Source of the DNA: Flavobacterium flavigenum
GTDB lineage: Bacteria > Bacteroidota > Bacteroidia > Flavobacteriales > Flavobacteriaceae
Reading direction: 5' to 3'
Assembly: GCF_027111255.2 (NCBI RefSeq)
Contig: NZ_CP114285.2
Location: forward strand, 2,852,001-2,916,000
Length of the DNA: 64,000 nucleotides
The notes under the pieces are model-generated. The model made no database searches and was not told where the DNA came from. It saw only the letters and a program-made list of their open reading frames with translations. Below, in pieces: positions 54,990-64,000 of the stretch (position 1 is its first letter; each line of letters opens with the position of its first letter). The position numbers and the translations under genes are program-made.

Positions 54990-55775
54990 TTATTTTAAAA
55001 GCCCTTTAATCTGTTTCAAAGAAGTTTTGATTCCTTTGATCAAAGACGAACTGAAACCATTGTGTTCCATTTCATTAAGACCTACAATTGTACAGCCCTG
55101 AGGCGTAGTAACACGGTCGATTAATTGTTCCGGATGAACTTTTTCCTCTAATAACATTTTTGCGGCTCCTTTTGCAGTTTGTGCAGCAATGGCCAAAGCT
55201 GTCTGAGAATCAAATCCAATTTCGATTCCGGCCTGCATTGAAGCACGGATATATCTTAGGGCATAAGCTGTTCCACAGGCGCCTAAAACAGTCGCTGCGT
55301 CCATTAGTTTCTCATCAATTACGGGAGCAGTTCCTAAGTCGTGAAACAAATCTACAATTGGTAAAGCTTTTTCCTTATCTTTTTCAGGAAATGAAATACA
55401 AGTCGCTGATTCACCAAACTGAGCTGCTATATTCGGCATGATTCTCACTACCGAAAATTCATTATTCGTTTTTGACTGAAGCATTTCCAAAGACAAACCA
55501 CTTACTGCAGATGCGATAGTTTTTCCTGAAATTACAGGTAAAATCTCTGCCAGAACAGTATCTACCTGATAGGGTTTTACAGTCAGGATAACCACATCGG
55601 CTTCCTGAATATTATGCTTATTATCAGATGAAACTGTAATTCCTAATTCTGTTAAATACTGAATACTCGCAGTATTTCTTCTGGTAACAGTAACCTGATT
55701 GTTTTTAGAAAATTTGGCAATCCCAACGGCAACAGAAACCCCAAGGTTTCCTCCTCCAATAATATGTACTTTCAT
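54990..55775 (-). CDS. proC: Pyrroline-5-carboxylate reductase
   Basis: The 261-aa product does the last step of proline synthesis, reducing pyrroline-5-carboxylate with NAD(P)H. It has the Rossmann motif HIIGGGNLGVSVAVGI, VILTVKPYQVD, VVRIMPNIAAQFGES, the signature GACGTAYALRYIRASMQAG, and the C-terminal VTTPQGCTIVGLNEME (canonical family: TPGGxTxxGL). Length is normal. Upstream (55831-55844) is a 14-bp perfect palindrome tttaagatcttaaa that could be an operator, but it lies in a repeat-like tract. Monocistronic. Confidence 0.95.
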   Translation of the reverse strand: MKVHIIGGGNLGVSVAVGIAKFSKNNQVTVTRRNTASIQYLTELGITVSSDNKHNIQEADVVILTVKPYQVDTVLAEILPVISGKTIASAVSGLSLEMLQSKTNNEFSVVRIMPNIAAQFGESATCISFPEKDKEKALPIVDLFHDLGTAPVIDEKLMDAATVLGACGTAYALRYIRASMQAGIEIGFDSQTALAIAAQTAKGAAKMLLEEKVHPEQLIDRVTTPQGCTIVGLNEMEHNGFSSSLIKGIKTSLKQIKGLLK

Positions 55776-55875
55776 GCTTATTTATTGCTGATTAATAGCG
55801 TGTTTTTTTAAGCCACAAATTACACAGATTTTTAAGATCTTAAATCACTGCAAGCTGTTAATTTGTTGGAAAAAA

Positions 55876-57225
55876 TTAAAAACCCAGAATCAATTTGGCT
55901 ACTCCAAAATAGAGCATAATTCCAAAGACATCGTTGGTTGTGGTAATAAATGGTCCTGTCGCGATAGCAGGATCTATTTTATTTTTATGCAAAAAAAGCG
56001 GTACAAGGGTTCCTAATGTTGCAGCAAATAATATTACCACGATCATAGAAATCGAAATGGCCAGTCCAACTAAATACTGTTGGTACATAATTGAATGATA
56101 CCCCAGTAAAAGCAATGAAATAATACTTCCGGATATCATTGAAACTGAGATTTCTTTACTAAAATATCCTCTGCTAAAATCTTTCAAAGTACCATTTGCC
56201 AAACCCTGAACCACAATTGCTGATGCCTGAACACCAATATTTCCTGCCGTTGCAGAAAGTAAAGGAACAAAAATGATTAAAGTCGAATATTTTTGAAATG
56301 TCTGTTCATTTCCCTTCAAAACAAAAGAAGCCACGATTTCGATTACCATACCAATTAAAAGCCATGGCAAACGGGCTTTTGTCAATTCTAAAACACTGTC
56401 ATTTGATTCAACGTCCTGGGTAATACCTGCTGCCAATTGATAATCTTTATCCGCTTCGTCTTTGATTACGTCTACGATATCATCAATTGTAATTCTTCCC
56501 ACTAAACGTCCAAGCTCATCTACAACCGGAATAGCTTCCAAATCATATTTTTGCATGATACGGGCTACCTCAACATCTTCGGTATCTACGTTTACAAAAT
56601 TCAGTTTTCGGATATACACATCTCCAATTTGGGTTTTGGTTGAAGAAGTCAGTAAATCTTTCAGGGACAATCTTCCTTTTAAGCGGTTTTCATCATCAAC
56701 CACATAAATCGAATGTACCCTGGATACGTTTTCGGCCTGAATACGCATTTCCTTGACGCAGGTCAGCACGTTCCAGTTTTCATTTACTTTTACGAGCTCT
56801 TTACCCATCAGACCTCCCGCAGAATTTTCGTCATAACGCAACAAATCAACAATGTCTTTTGCGTGCTCGACGTCAATTAATTCCGAGATTACCTCAGCTT
56901 TAATTTCCTGTGAAAGTTCGGCAATAATATCTGCCGCATCATTCGTTTCCAGCTCATCAAGCTCTTCGGCGATTTCTTTTGGTGAAAGTCGGCTTAAGAT
57001 ATTCTCTCGCAGGTCATCTTCTAGTTCAAGAAGAATCTCGGCGGTTTTATCACTATCTAAAACCTTAAAAATATAGGTTGCATCGTCAAAATCCAGTTCA
57101 TCCAGGATTTCTGCGATATCGGCATGGTGCAAATCGTTCAATAAAACTTCAAGTTCATTGTCGTTTTTATTTACAATATGCTCTTCTAATTGCTGGATTA
57201 ACTCTTTGCTAACTTTGAACTCCAT
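55876..57225 (-). CDS. mgtE: Magnesium transporter MgtE
   Basis: The 449-aa product has the cytosolic N domain with acidic repeats ([38 protein letters not shown]), two CBS domains (about 135-255; [32 protein letters not shown]), and five C-terminal helices (about 285-449) with [14 protein letters not shown] and [14 protein letters not shown], whose Asp lines the Mg2+ pore. The cytosolic part acts as an Mg2+ gate in known MgtE. Its start overlaps the rsmA stop codon by 17 bases, so it follows rsmA in one transcript. Confidence 0.96.
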   Translation of the reverse strand: MEFKVSKELIQQLEEHIVNKNDNELEVLLNDLHHADIAEILDELDFDDATYIFKVLDSDKTAEILLELEDDLRENILSRLSPKEIAEELDELETNDAADIIAELSQEIKAEVISELIDVEHAKDIVDLLRYDENSAGGLMGKELVKVNENWNVLTCVKEMRIQAENVSRVHSIYVVDDENRLKGRLSLKDLLTSSTKTQIGDVYIRKLNFVNVDTEDVEVARIMQKYDLEAIPVVDELGRLVGRITIDDIVDVIKDEADKDYQLAAGITQDVESNDSVLELTKARLPWLLIGMVIEIVASFVLKGNEQTFQKYSTLIIFVPLLSATAGNIGVQASAIVVQGLANGTLKDFSRGYFSKEISVSMISGSIISLLLLGYHSIMYQQYLVGLAISISMIVVILFAATLGTLVPLFLHKNKIDPAIATGPFITTTNDVFGIMLYFGVAKLILGF

Positions 57226-57994
57226 CGGCTTCTATTTTTTGAGTCAAAACAATAAACTCATCAACGCTAAGTTGCTCTGGTCGAAGATCAAAGATAGTAT
57301 CTTCCCGCAAATTATCTGATAAATTTAATGTTTTCAAACTGTTACGTAATGTTTTTCGTCTTTGCTGGAAAGCTGTTTTCACTACAGTAAAGAACAACTT
57401 TTCACCACAAGGAAGGCTGTAATCTTCCTTTCGGGTCATTTTCATCACACCCGATTTCACCTTGGGCGGAGGAATAAAAACATTTTCGTCAACAGTAAAC
57501 AAATACTCAGTATCATAGAAAGCCTGTGCTAAAACGGATAAGATTCCGTAAGCTTTTGAGCCTTTTTTCTCGCAGATTCGCTCTGCTACTTCCTTTTGAA
57601 ACATGCCGGAAAACTCCGGAATCTGATCTCTGAACTCTAATGTTCTAAAAACAATCTGAGTAGAAATGTTATAAGGGAAATTACCAATAATAGCGAACTG
57701 CTTATTTTCGTAAACCTGGTTTATGTTGTATTTCAGAAAGTCTTCTGAAATGATTTTATCTTTTAATTTTGGATAGTTGGCGTCGAGATATGCAACAGAT
57801 TCAGTATCAATCTCAATTACTTGTGTGGTTACATCCTTCTCAAGTAAATATTTAGTAAGCACACCCATCCCTGGTCCTATTTCTAAAACCTCATCATATC
57901 CTTTTAAGCTCAAAGTATCCGCAATTGCTTTTGCGATGCTTTCGTCTTTAAGGAAGTGCTGTCCTAAATGTTTTTTGGCTTTTACTTTTTCCAT
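57209..57994 (-). CDS. rsmA: 16S rRNA (adenine(1518)-N(6)/adenine(1519)-N(6))-dimethyltransferase
   Basis: The product (261 aa from ATG 57994) is KsgA/RsmA, which dimethylates two adenines near the 3' end of 16S rRNA using SAM. Motifs are [24 protein letters not shown] for [14 protein letters not shown], the catalytic GNFPYNIST, and [16 protein letters not shown] longer reading from TTG 58024 is rejected because a TACTTTTG promoter box (58029-58022) overlaps it. mgtE overlaps its 3' end by 17 bases. Confidence 0.96.
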   Translation of the reverse strand: MEKVKAKKHLGQHFLKDESIAKAIADTLSLKGYDEVLEIGPGMGVLTKYLLEKDVTTQVIEIDTESVAYLDANYPKLKDKIISEDFLKYNINQVYENKQFAIIGNFPYNISTQIVFRTLEFRDQIPEFSGMFQKEVAERICEKKGSKAYGILSVLAQAFYDTEYLFTVDENVFIPPPKVKSGVMKMTRKEDYSLPCGEKLFFTVVKTAFQQRRKTLRNSLKTLNLSDNLREDTIFDLRPEQLSVDEFIVLTQKIEADGVQS

Positions 57995-58021
57995 TTTCTT
58001 TCTTGTTTTGCCACGAGGGCG

Positions 58022-58029
58022 CAAAAGTA
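58022..58029 (-). promoter_or_regulatory. Promoter -7 box of rsmA-mgtE
   Basis: TACTTTTG on the minus strand fits TAnnTTTG, 27 bases before ATG 57994. It overlaps the in-frame TTG at 58024, which therefore cannot be the start codon if this box is used. Confidence 0.55.
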
Positions 58030-58085
58030 TTCTTTTTGCAGCGAAGACTAAAGGCTTAAAGCTTTATTTTCAAACTTTCTGCTAA

Positions 58086-58418
58086 TTAAGACTTAAAGTC
58101 GAAATCGTAATGTTCTGAAATAACCTGTAATTCTGTTCTGAAAGAAAGCATCTTATCCGCAAACAATTCTAAAGCTTCCCTGTCAAATTTTGGCTGATCC
58201 TCAAGATAGTATTTCTCTAAAGTATCCTTACTGTCTGTTGTGTATTGTACAGAATAAGTAACTCCGCCCATTTCTTCTTCAACCAGAACTTTTACAATTC
58301 TTGCTGAAGAAAATTTATTTGTAGCCAGAATTTCCGGAATATGTTTTTCCTGCATCCAATTTAACCATTGGTCATGAACACTTTCGTGTATATTGGTGGT
58401 AATGTTGTAAATAATCAT
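58086..58418 (-). CDS. DUF4286 family protein
   Basis: The 110-aa product is a small cytosolic alpha/beta protein with the DUF4286 pattern: MIIYNITTNIHESVHDQWLN, WMQEKHIPEILAT, VQYTTDSKDTLEKYYLED and DKMLSFRTELQVI. The fold is probably dimeric alpha/beta-barrel-like (ferredoxin-like), from the strand-helix order; this is inference. No activity is known to me. It lies 82 bases downstream of the TPR gene; that gap contains several imperfect TTAGA-type direct repeats. Confidence 0.85.
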   Translation of the reverse strand: MIIYNITTNIHESVHDQWLNWMQEKHIPEILATNKFSSARIVKVLVEEEMGGVTYSVQYTTDSKDTLEKYYLEDQPKFDREALELFADKMLSFRTELQVISEHYDFDFKS

Positions 58419-58500
58419 TTTTTTAGATTGTTCGATTGTTAGACTTCTTAGATTTTTAGACTTGTAATGATCTAATCTTCTAATGATCCAAAAATCTATT

Positions 58501-60282
58501 TTATAAATTTTTGTCCCCTCTTAACTCACGGTATTTTTTCCTCGCATCAACAAAGTAAATACTGTCCTGATGATTAAAAATTACCTTCTCATACAAAGGT
58601 TTTGCCTTTTCTGTTTCTTTCAGTTCATCGTTGTAAATTTCTGCAGCAAAGAACAGTGCTTCGTCTACATAAATTCCATCGCTATGATGGTCAATCACTT
58701 GGTGGTATTGGCTTAAAGCCGAATTATAATCTTTCAGACTTTCATAGATTTTCCCTAAACGCAACATTGTTACAGCTTCGATTTCCTGGCCTTTAAACGA
58801 TTTCAGAATGTTTTGAAACTGTACAATTGCTTCCTGTTTTTTATTCTGATAAAGTAGAAAATCACCCTTTGCAAATTGCTTCAAAGCAGTTTGTGTCGAA
58901 TCGGCAACTGTGTTGTCATTGATCAGTAAAAAATATTCCAGGGCATCATTGGCGATTAATTGTGTATTGGCCGATTTCAATTCTTTAAATTGTTTTAAAG
59001 CCCACTCAAAATCAGTTTTAAAATAACTTGTTTTGGCTGCTTTTAAACTTGCTTCGTGCGACATGACATCATTTTTTAAATCCAGCTGAATTTGCGAATA
59101 GTAAATCAGTGCCTGATTAAACTTTTCTTCCAAAAGCAAAATATCTCCCAGTTCCATTTTCGCATCGGCTTTCTGATATTCATTTAAATTGAGTTCTAAA
59201 GCTTTTTTTATGACTGCCTTGCCTTCTTCAGTCTTTTTTAGATTGAAAGCCAGAAAATGCGCCTGAATTATTTGCAAAGATAAGGTAAAAGGACTTACGC
59301 CATAAGTTGTAAGCAAATGTTCTAACTCTGTAGTGATGGCTGGGTAATCTGTTTCAACTGCTTTATCAATTTTAATCTGCATCAGACTCGCATTCGTACG
59401 GATCAGCAAATCCTGATCTTTTGTATTCTGCAGAATAAAATTTAAAATTTCTGCCGCTGTTTCAGTATCATCTTCATTTAGTGCAAACTGACTTAAATTT
59501 ACAATGCTCATTAAAGATTCCGGCTCACGTTTGTAAATCGCCTTTTCCTGAATAAAAGCTTTTCCGAATTCTTTTTGCTGCACATAAAACCAGCTCAGAT
59601 AATGATTCCAGAATACATCCTGATCTTGTTGTGTTTTCAGGATTAAAGCTTTCCGCATCGCATCCTTAAAAGCAGTATTATCAGTTTCACCGTTCATGAA
59701 ACGCGATAATTGTGTCTGAATCAGATTCGTATTCTGTGGATTTTTAAAAGATTCAGTCAACAAAAGATCAATCATCAGATCTGTTTTTCCCAGCTGACCG
59801 TACAACATTCCAATCTGAAAATTAAAATTGTAATTCGGCTGTACCTGCATTGCAGTTTGATAGGCTTTTAAAGCATACTCCAATAAAACTTTTTTCTCGA
59901 AAGAATTGCCGACTCCATAAACATCATTAGAATTCGTTTTGATTTTTTCAATCGCCTGGTCGTAGTAATTTTTGGCTTTTGATTCGTTTTTCTGCAATTG
60001 AAAATTATACCCCAATTCTACTAAAAAAACACCTTGTTTGTAACGATTATACCGCTCCTGAATCATTTTTTCAGCATTAGCAAATTGCTGCAATTGCTGA
60101 TACGATTCAACTGTTCTTAAAAAATACTGTGTATTAGATGGTGAAGCATTTAAAAGCTGTTCATAACTGATTTTTGCTTTTTCGAAATCGCCTTTATCGT
60201 AATAATACTGAGCGAGCTGCTCATTTTGAGCAAAAGCAAAACCAGAACATAATAAAACGATATAAAAGAATATTTTATTCAT
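58501..60282 (-). CDS. Exported tetratricopeptide-repeat protein
   Basis: The 593-aa product has a signal peptide (1-18, CSGFAFAQ) followed by TPR helices along nearly the whole length (LAQYYYDKGDFEKAKISYEQ, AKNYYDQAIEKI, AMLRLGKIYESLKDYNSALS, AAEIYNDELKETEKAKPLYE). It should be a periplasmic scaffold. The closing repeats resemble outer-membrane assembly and YbgF-type TPR proteins common in Bacteroidota. The partner is unknown. It lies 53 bases after lgt on the same strand and may be cotranscribed with it. Confidence 0.88.
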   Translation of the reverse strand: MNKIFFYIVLLCSGFAFAQNEQLAQYYYDKGDFEKAKISYEQLLNASPSNTQYFLRTVESYQQLQQFANAEKMIQERYNRYKQGVFLVELGYNFQLQKNESKAKNYYDQAIEKIKTNSNDVYGVGNSFEKKVLLEYALKAYQTAMQVQPNYNFNFQIGMLYGQLGKTDLMIDLLLTESFKNPQNTNLIQTQLSRFMNGETDNTAFKDAMRKALILKTQQDQDVFWNHYLSWFYVQQKEFGKAFIQEKAIYKREPESLMSIVNLSQFALNEDDTETAAEILNFILQNTKDQDLLIRTNASLMQIKIDKAVETDYPAITTELEHLLTTYGVSPFTLSLQIIQAHFLAFNLKKTEEGKAVIKKALELNLNEYQKADAKMELGDILLLEEKFNQALIYYSQIQLDLKNDVMSHEASLKAAKTSYFKTDFEWALKQFKELKSANTQLIANDALEYFLLINDNTVADSTQTALKQFAKGDFLLYQNKKQEAIVQFQNILKSFKGQEIEAVTMLRLGKIYESLKDYNSALSQYHQVIDHHSDGIYVDEALFFAAEIYNDELKETEKAKPLYEKVIFNHQDSIYFVDARKKYRELRGDKNL

Positions 60283-60335
60283 ATTTTTCAGCTTTAAAAA
60301 TAAAGTTTAAATCGCAGTTTAGAAAACCGAAAATG

Positions 60336-61169
60336 TTATGAAAATTTGATATTTTCTTTTTCTTTTGATTTCCAGAATATCAGGACCAAACCAATCAAAA
60401 TAAATGGAATACTTAAAATCTGGCCCATATTAATCAGCATATTTTTCTCGAAAGATTCTTGATTTTCTTTGAAAAACTCAATGATAAAACGAGCTGAGAA
60501 TAATAAAGTTAAGAAACTTCCAAAGATTAATCCCTGTCTGCTCCTAATTTTTTCGACTTTGTACATATAAAACAAAATTCCAAAAATTAATAAATACGAA
60601 AATGCCTCATACAATTGTGTTGGATGCCTCGGAATCAAATCATCTCTTTGAAAAACTACGCCCCAGTTTCCATTAGTTGGTTTTCCATAGATTTCTGAGT
60701 TCATAAAATTGCCCATTCTAATAAAAGCGCCTGTTACAGGAACTGCAACTGCCATTTTATCTAAAAGTCCTAAAAATTGTACTTTGTATTTTCGACAGTA
60801 TAAAATCATCGCCGTAATAACACCAATTGAACCTCCGTGACTTGCCAGGCCCTGATATCCCACAAATTGATAAACTCCCTTTATTTTTTGAATTGGTAAA
60901 AGAATTTCTATGGGATATTTGAAGAAATAATCAGGTTCATAAAAGAAGCAATGTCCCAGTCTTGCCCCTAAAACGGTTCCAACAATTACATAAATAAGTA
61001 AACTGTCAAGATTATCTAAGGAAAGATTTTCATTTTTATAGATATTTCTAACGATGTAAAACCCCAAAAGAAGTCCGCAGGCAAAAAGTGCTCCATAATA
61101 TTTTAAAGGAAAACTATCTGTGATCCAAACAATAACCGGATCTACATTCCAATTTAATACTCCACTCAT
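60336..61169 (-). CDS. lgt: Prolipoprotein diacylglyceryl transferase
   Basis: The 277-aa multi-helix membrane enzyme transfers diacylglycerol from phosphatidylglycerol to the lipobox cysteine of prolipoproteins, the first maturation step for the many lipoproteins in this window. Motifs are LKYYGALFACGLLLGFYI, GARLGHCFFYEPDYF, the catalytic region GLASHGGSIGV, GAFIRMGNFMNSEIYG (Lgt signature with Arg and Asn), and RHPTQLYEA. About seven helices are visible. A TAATTTTG box at 61200-61193 on the minus strand is a likely promoter. Confidence 0.97.
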   Translation of the reverse strand: MSGVLNWNVDPVIVWITDSFPLKYYGALFACGLLLGFYIVRNIYKNENLSLDNLDSLLIYVIVGTVLGARLGHCFFYEPDYFFKYPIEILLPIQKIKGVYQFVGYQGLASHGGSIGVITAMILYCRKYKVQFLGLLDKMAVAVPVTGAFIRMGNFMNSEIYGKPTNGNWGVVFQRDDLIPRHPTQLYEAFSYLLIFGILFYMYKVEKIRSRQGLIFGSFLTLLFSARFIIEFFKENQESFEKNMLINMGQILSIPFILIGLVLIFWKSKEKENIKFS

Positions 61170-61192
61170 CCTACTCTGTTTTAGTGGTTCCT

Positions 61193-61200
61193 CAAAATTA
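61193..61200 (-). promoter_or_regulatory. Promoter -7 box of lgt
   Basis: TAATTTTG on the minus strand fits TAnnTTTG, 23 bases upstream of the lgt start codon and immediately after the serS terminator. Confidence 0.5.
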
Positions 61201-61202
61201 AG

Positions 61203-61236
61203 AAACCTAACAGATTTTAGAACCTGTTAGGTTTTA
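61203..61236 (-). terminator. Terminator of serS
   Basis: The stem aaacctaacag/ctgttaggttt with a loop of about 9 bases lies 20 bases past the serS stop codon, with TTTCTTAATTTT following on the minus strand. Confidence 0.75.
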
Positions 61237-61255
61237 TCCTAAAATTAACTTTAAA

Positions 61256-62527
61256 TTAATTTATAATATCAAATCCGCAGTATGGCCTTAAAACCTCAGG
61301 TATTACAATTCCTTCCGGTGTTTGGTAATTTTCTAAAATTCCGGCCAGTACTCTTGGCAAAGCCAATGAACTTCCGTTAAGTGTGTGAGCCAGCTGGTTT
61401 TTTCCGTCTTTGTCTTTGAAACGCAATTTCAGGCGGTTTGCCTGAAAGGTTTCGAAATTAGAAACAGAACTAATTTCTAACCAACGGTCCTGAGCCGTTG
61501 AAAACACTTCAAAATCATATGTCAATGCTGAAGTGAAACCCATATCGCCTCCACAAAGACGCAGAATTCTGTATGGTAATTTCAATTCCTGCAAAATGTT
61601 TTTTACGTGCTCAACCATTCCGTCAAGAGCTTCATAAGATTTATCAGGATGTTCAACACGTACGATCTCTACCTTATCAAATTGGTGTAAACGGTTTAAT
61701 CCTCGTACGTGTGCTCCGTATGAACCTGCTTCACGACGGAAACATGGTGTATAAGCCGTGTGAAGAATTGGAAGATCACTTTCGTTTAAGATTACATCAC
61801 GGAACAAATTCGTAACCGGAACCTCAGCAGTCGGAATCAAATATAAATCGTCAACAGTTGCATGGTACATCTGCCCTTCTTTATCCGGTAACTGTCCTGT
61901 TCCGTAACCAGAGGCTTCGTTTACTAAATGCGGCACCTGAACTTCGTTGTAACCTGCAGCCGTATTTTTATCTAAAAAATAATTGATCAGGGCACGCTGT
62001 AAACGGGCACCTTTTCCTTTGTAAACGGGAAAACCTGCTCCGGTAATTTTTACACCCAATTCAAAATCGATGATATCATATTTTTTTACCAGTTCCCAGT
62101 GTGGCTGTGCACCTTCATGTAAAACCGGAATATCTCCTTCTTCAAAAACATTCAAATTGTCATCCGGCGTTTTTCCTTCAGGAACGATATCAGCCGGAAG
62201 ATTTGGCAAAGTGTATAATTTATTGGTCAGTTCAGCTGCTAAAGCTTCTGCTTTTTCGCCCAGTTCTTTGCTTTTTTCTTTTAATGAAACCGTTTTTTCT
62301 TTTAAGATTGCCGCTTTGGCTTTCTCACCGGCTTTCATTAACTCGCCTATGTCTTTGGACAATTTATTAGATTCAGATAAAGTGTTGTCTAATTCTACCT
62401 GAGCAGCACGACGGTTTTCGTCTAGTTGCACCACTTCTTCCACAACGCTTTTAGCATCGATATTTCGTTTTGCTAAAGCCCTGATTACTTTCTCCTGATT
62501 TTCTCTAATAAATGCGATTTGTAACAT
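61256..62527 (-). CDS. serS: Seryl-tRNA synthetase
   Basis: The 423-aa product charges tRNA-Ser. It has the long N-terminal antiparallel coiled coil that grips the tRNA arm (about 30-100; AALAAELTNKLYTLPNLP at its end), then the class II core: motif 1 near GAGFPVYKGKGARLQRALIN, motif 2 CFRREAGSYGAHVRGLNRLH, and motif 3 HTLNGSSLALPRVLAGILEN. Length is normal. A TAAATTTG box at 62575-62568 on the minus strand is the likely promoter, giving a leader of about 35 bases. Confidence 0.98.
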   Translation of the reverse strand: MLQIAFIRENQEKVIRALAKRNIDAKSVVEEVVQLDENRRAAQVELDNTLSESNKLSKDIGELMKAGEKAKAAILKEKTVSLKEKSKELGEKAEALAAELTNKLYTLPNLPADIVPEGKTPDDNLNVFEEGDIPVLHEGAQPHWELVKKYDIIDFELGVKITGAGFPVYKGKGARLQRALINYFLDKNTAAGYNEVQVPHLVNEASGYGTGQLPDKEGQMYHATVDDLYLIPTAEVPVTNLFRDVILNESDLPILHTAYTPCFRREAGSYGAHVRGLNRLHQFDKVEIVRVEHPDKSYEALDGMVEHVKNILQELKLPYRILRLCGGDMGFTSALTYDFEVFSTAQDRWLEISSVSNFETFQANRLKLRFKDKDGKNQLAHTLNGSSLALPRVLAGILENYQTPEGIVIPEVLRPYCGFDIIN

Positions 62528-62567
62528 AGCTTGGTTTTTATAACTATTGTATTTTTTATAACGGAAG

Positions 62568-62575
62568 CAAATTTA
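62568..62575 (-). promoter_or_regulatory. Promoter -7 box of serS
   Basis: TAAATTTG on the minus strand fits TAnnTTTG; a TTG at 62602-62600 lies 24 bases upstream, one beyond the usual spacing. Confidence 0.5.
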
Positions 62576-62632
62576 AGGAAATGTTTCCTAAGATTACGAC
62601 AAAGTTTTAGCGGAAAGAATGTATTTTAAAGG

Positions 62633-62682
62633 ATGTTTCGCAAAGTTGCACGAAGGTCACGCAAAGATTCGCGAAGTTTTTT
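62633..62682. repeat. GCAAAG/TTCGCGAAG-type dispersed repeat
   Basis: A short tract of TTCGCAAAGTTGCACGAAGG and GTCACGCAAAGATTCGCGAA style sequence belongs to the same vocabulary as the elements at 44740-44823 and 46870-46918. It lies between serS and the hypothetical lipoprotein gene. Confidence 0.45.
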
Positions 62683-62715
62683 TGTTAAGGAACTAAAATT
62701 TAGAAATTCAAATCT

Positions 62716-63636
62716 TTAATCATAATCCAGAAATCTATATCGGTCATCTTTCTTAAACACATAAATCTGACCGTTATATTTTAGTCTTTCGGATTCTTTT
62801 TTTGTCTTGATAGTAGATTTTTCAGCGGTACCAGTATCCTCATCAGCCTCTACAGCGACTTCATATAAAAAGTTCTTTGAAACTATTAAATCCTGAAAAC
62901 CGTTTGTTTCTTCATCAGAAACTATTAAACCTGTTTCTAAAGTTTCCAATTCAAAAGAGCCTCCGCCGTTTGAATCGCCTTGTGTTTTCCGGATAGGATA
63001 TTCGTATAACAATTTTTTAATTTTATTGTTTACCAATACAAGAATCGTAAATTTTTGCTGGGAATATAAGTTTACACGGCCTCCTGAAGCTTCCTCAGTA
63101 TAAAATGCAACTCCGGTTGTGTTTTCGTTTAACTGAATCAAATCTTTGAGAATATACGTTTTCGAAAACTGCATTGCTTCATTTTCATTATAGCTCAGAT
63201 TAGAATCTGTTTCCTGAGCAATGATTTTTCCGTCTGCTTTATTGACAAAAAGGTATTTTCTTTCGAGATAATCTCCCAAATCATATTCTTCTGTTTCCTG
63301 ACCGTTTTCCTCCGTATCAACCACATAAGTGATGACAAAAAAGGCTATCTCATCATTATAACTAACAGAAGTTGTTTCGCTGATTCGTAAATCAGAATAT
63401 TTGATATTTAGATTGATGGCTGCTTTTTTTAAGAGGTTCAAATCCAGTTCTTCAGACAGCAATATGCTTTCATTGTCTTTAAAAACAAGCTTTTCGACTG
63501 GTTTTGGTTTTACATTTTCAGACTGCACATCTGCTGCCAGATTGGCCTTTTCATCAATGGCTTTGTTTTTATTTTTTTCGCAGAAACTTAAAAATAAAAA
63601 AGTGCCAATGAGAATTAAGCAGGTTTTGATTTTCAT
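62716..63636 (-). CDS. Hypothetical lipoprotein
   Basis: The product (306 aa from ATG 63636) has a hydrophobic signal ending in LSFC, an imperfect lipobox, followed by a Lys/Asn-rich linker. The body is mixed alpha/beta with no motif I recognise (AFFVITYVVDTEENGQETEE, YLFVNKADGKIIAQETDSN, RVNLYSQQKFTILVL). The phrase LFVNKADGKII resembles periplasmic proteins that compare stored values, but nothing firm can be said. The upstream ATG at 63666 is rejected: a TATATTTG promoter box (63671-63664) overlaps it, and it would place ten residues before the signal. Confidence 0.75.
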   Translation of the reverse strand: MKIKTCLILIGTFLFLSFCEKNKNKAIDEKANLAADVQSENVKPKPVEKLVFKDNESILLSEELDLNLLKKAAINLNIKYSDLRISETTSVSYNDEIAFFVITYVVDTEENGQETEEYDLGDYLERKYLFVNKADGKIIAQETDSNLSYNENEAMQFSKTYILKDLIQLNENTTGVAFYTEEASGGRVNLYSQQKFTILVLVNNKIKKLLYEYPIRKTQGDSNGGGSFELETLETGLIVSDEETNGFQDLIVSKNFLYEVAVEADEDTGTAEKSTIKTKKESERLKYNGQIYVFKKDDRYRFLDYD

Positions 63637-63663
63637 CGTTGTTGATTTTAGAATTAGGGCTTC

Positions 63664-63671
63664 CAAATATA
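63664..63671 (-). promoter_or_regulatory. Promoter -7 box of the hypothetical lipoprotein gene
   Basis: TATATTTG on the minus strand fits TAnnTTTG and overlaps the first in-frame ATG, which points to ATG 63636 as the true start. Confidence 0.5.
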
Positions 63672-63727
63672 TAATTTTCTTACAACATCATTAAAAAATA
63701 AATTTGGCAAACATCTTTATTCAGCAA

Positions 63728-64000
63728 CTACTTATTTTCAGTCAGCAAATTTTTCAATTCTTTGGCTTTCAAAAAAGTGGCAAGACGTCCGGACAACAAG
63801 AGCATTTCTCTTTCTTCCGGTGTTATTTTTAGTTTGGTTTCAACATGGGAAGCAAATTCATATAAGATCAGAATGTTGGCTGCCGTCAATTCGTTAAACT
63901 TGTTATGAGTAAGTGTGGCCAGGATTATTTCGCCGTCTTTGTCTCGTGTAAAACTGAGTTCACCGAATTGATTTATTAAATCCTGTTTGAACTTTTCATA
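63728..64000 (-). CDS. Hypothetical protein, partial (N-terminus beyond right edge)
   Basis: The last 90 codons of a minus-strand gene are visible, in frame from the window edge to TAG at 63730-63728. The sequence is soluble and mostly helical: FGELSFTRDKDGEIILATLT, NKFNELTAANILILYEFASH, ITPEEREMLLLSGRLATFLK, ending KNLLTENK. I do not recognise a family. The consistent amphipathic pattern and codon use like its neighbours make it a likely real gene. Confidence 0.65.
   Translation of the reverse strand, partial: YEKFKQDLINQFGELSFTRDKDGEIILATLTHNKFNELTAANILILYEFASHVETKLKITPEEREMLLLSGRLATFLKAKELKNLLTENK

Overview
The window is about 64 kb of AT-rich chromosome from a member of the Bacteroidota, almost certainly a Flavobacterium or close relative. 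The evidence is the class-specific promoter boxes (TAnnTTTG at -7, TTG at -33) seen before many genes, the lack of Shine-Dalgarno sites, large secreted proteins with type IX secretion (T9SS) C-terminal sorting domains, many lipoproteins, a TonB receptor with a carboxypeptidase-regulatory N-terminal domain, and families found mainly in this phylum (DUF4270, DUF4286, an OlsF-like ornithine-lipid enzyme). No rRNA, tRNA, CRISPR array, complete IS element or prophage is visible.

Region 1 (1-15.3 kb) is a surface-protein island on the minus strand. It holds a partial adhesin at the left edge, two giant modular T9SS cargo proteins (1631 and 1872 aa), a 273-aa protein that is only a signal peptide plus the same C-terminal sorting domain, and a decayed fragment of a fourth copy of that domain. 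recX sits between them. The giants contain LamG-like, fibronectin-like and PKD/Ig-like modules, including four nearly identical 264-bp tandem repeats.

Region 2 (15.8-26.3 kb) holds a tas-like aldo/keto reductase, an L,D-transpeptidase/VWA lipoprotein pair, a TPR-LytS histidine kinase with its LytTR regulator, and a coupled operon of esterase, radA and an AsmA-like/GT51 peptidoglycan polymerase.

Region 3 (26.3-41 kb) is housekeeping: panC-panD, an operon of a degenerate starch-synthase-like protein, DUF4270 lipoprotein and glmS, a TonB receptor with an SGNH-hydrolase lipoprotein, atpD-atpC, and an XRE-regulator/DUF2975 module with tandem operator-like repeats on its promoter.

Region 4 (41-48.1 kb) is a biotin locus, bioF ... 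bioD-bioA-ketoacyl synthase, split by a block encoding a TraB/GumN-family protein, an ECF sigma factor and a likely anti-sigma membrane protein.

Region 5 (48.1-64 kb) holds an OmpA-type lipoprotein, xth, the OlsF-like acyltransferase, TM2/DUF805 membrane proteins, a D-2-hydroxyacid dehydrogenase, a wrecked nhaA, proC, rsmA-mgtE, a TPR protein, lgt, serS and two hypothetical genes, the last running off the right edge.

Several families of short palindromic intergenic repeats are scattered through regions 2 to 5. The strongest candidates for something new are the passenger-less T9SS sorting-domain protein, the degenerate GlgA-like protein in the glmS operon, the AsmA-GT51 fusion, the ketoacyl synthase in the biotin locus, and the 21-bp tandem operator of the XRE/DUF2975 module.
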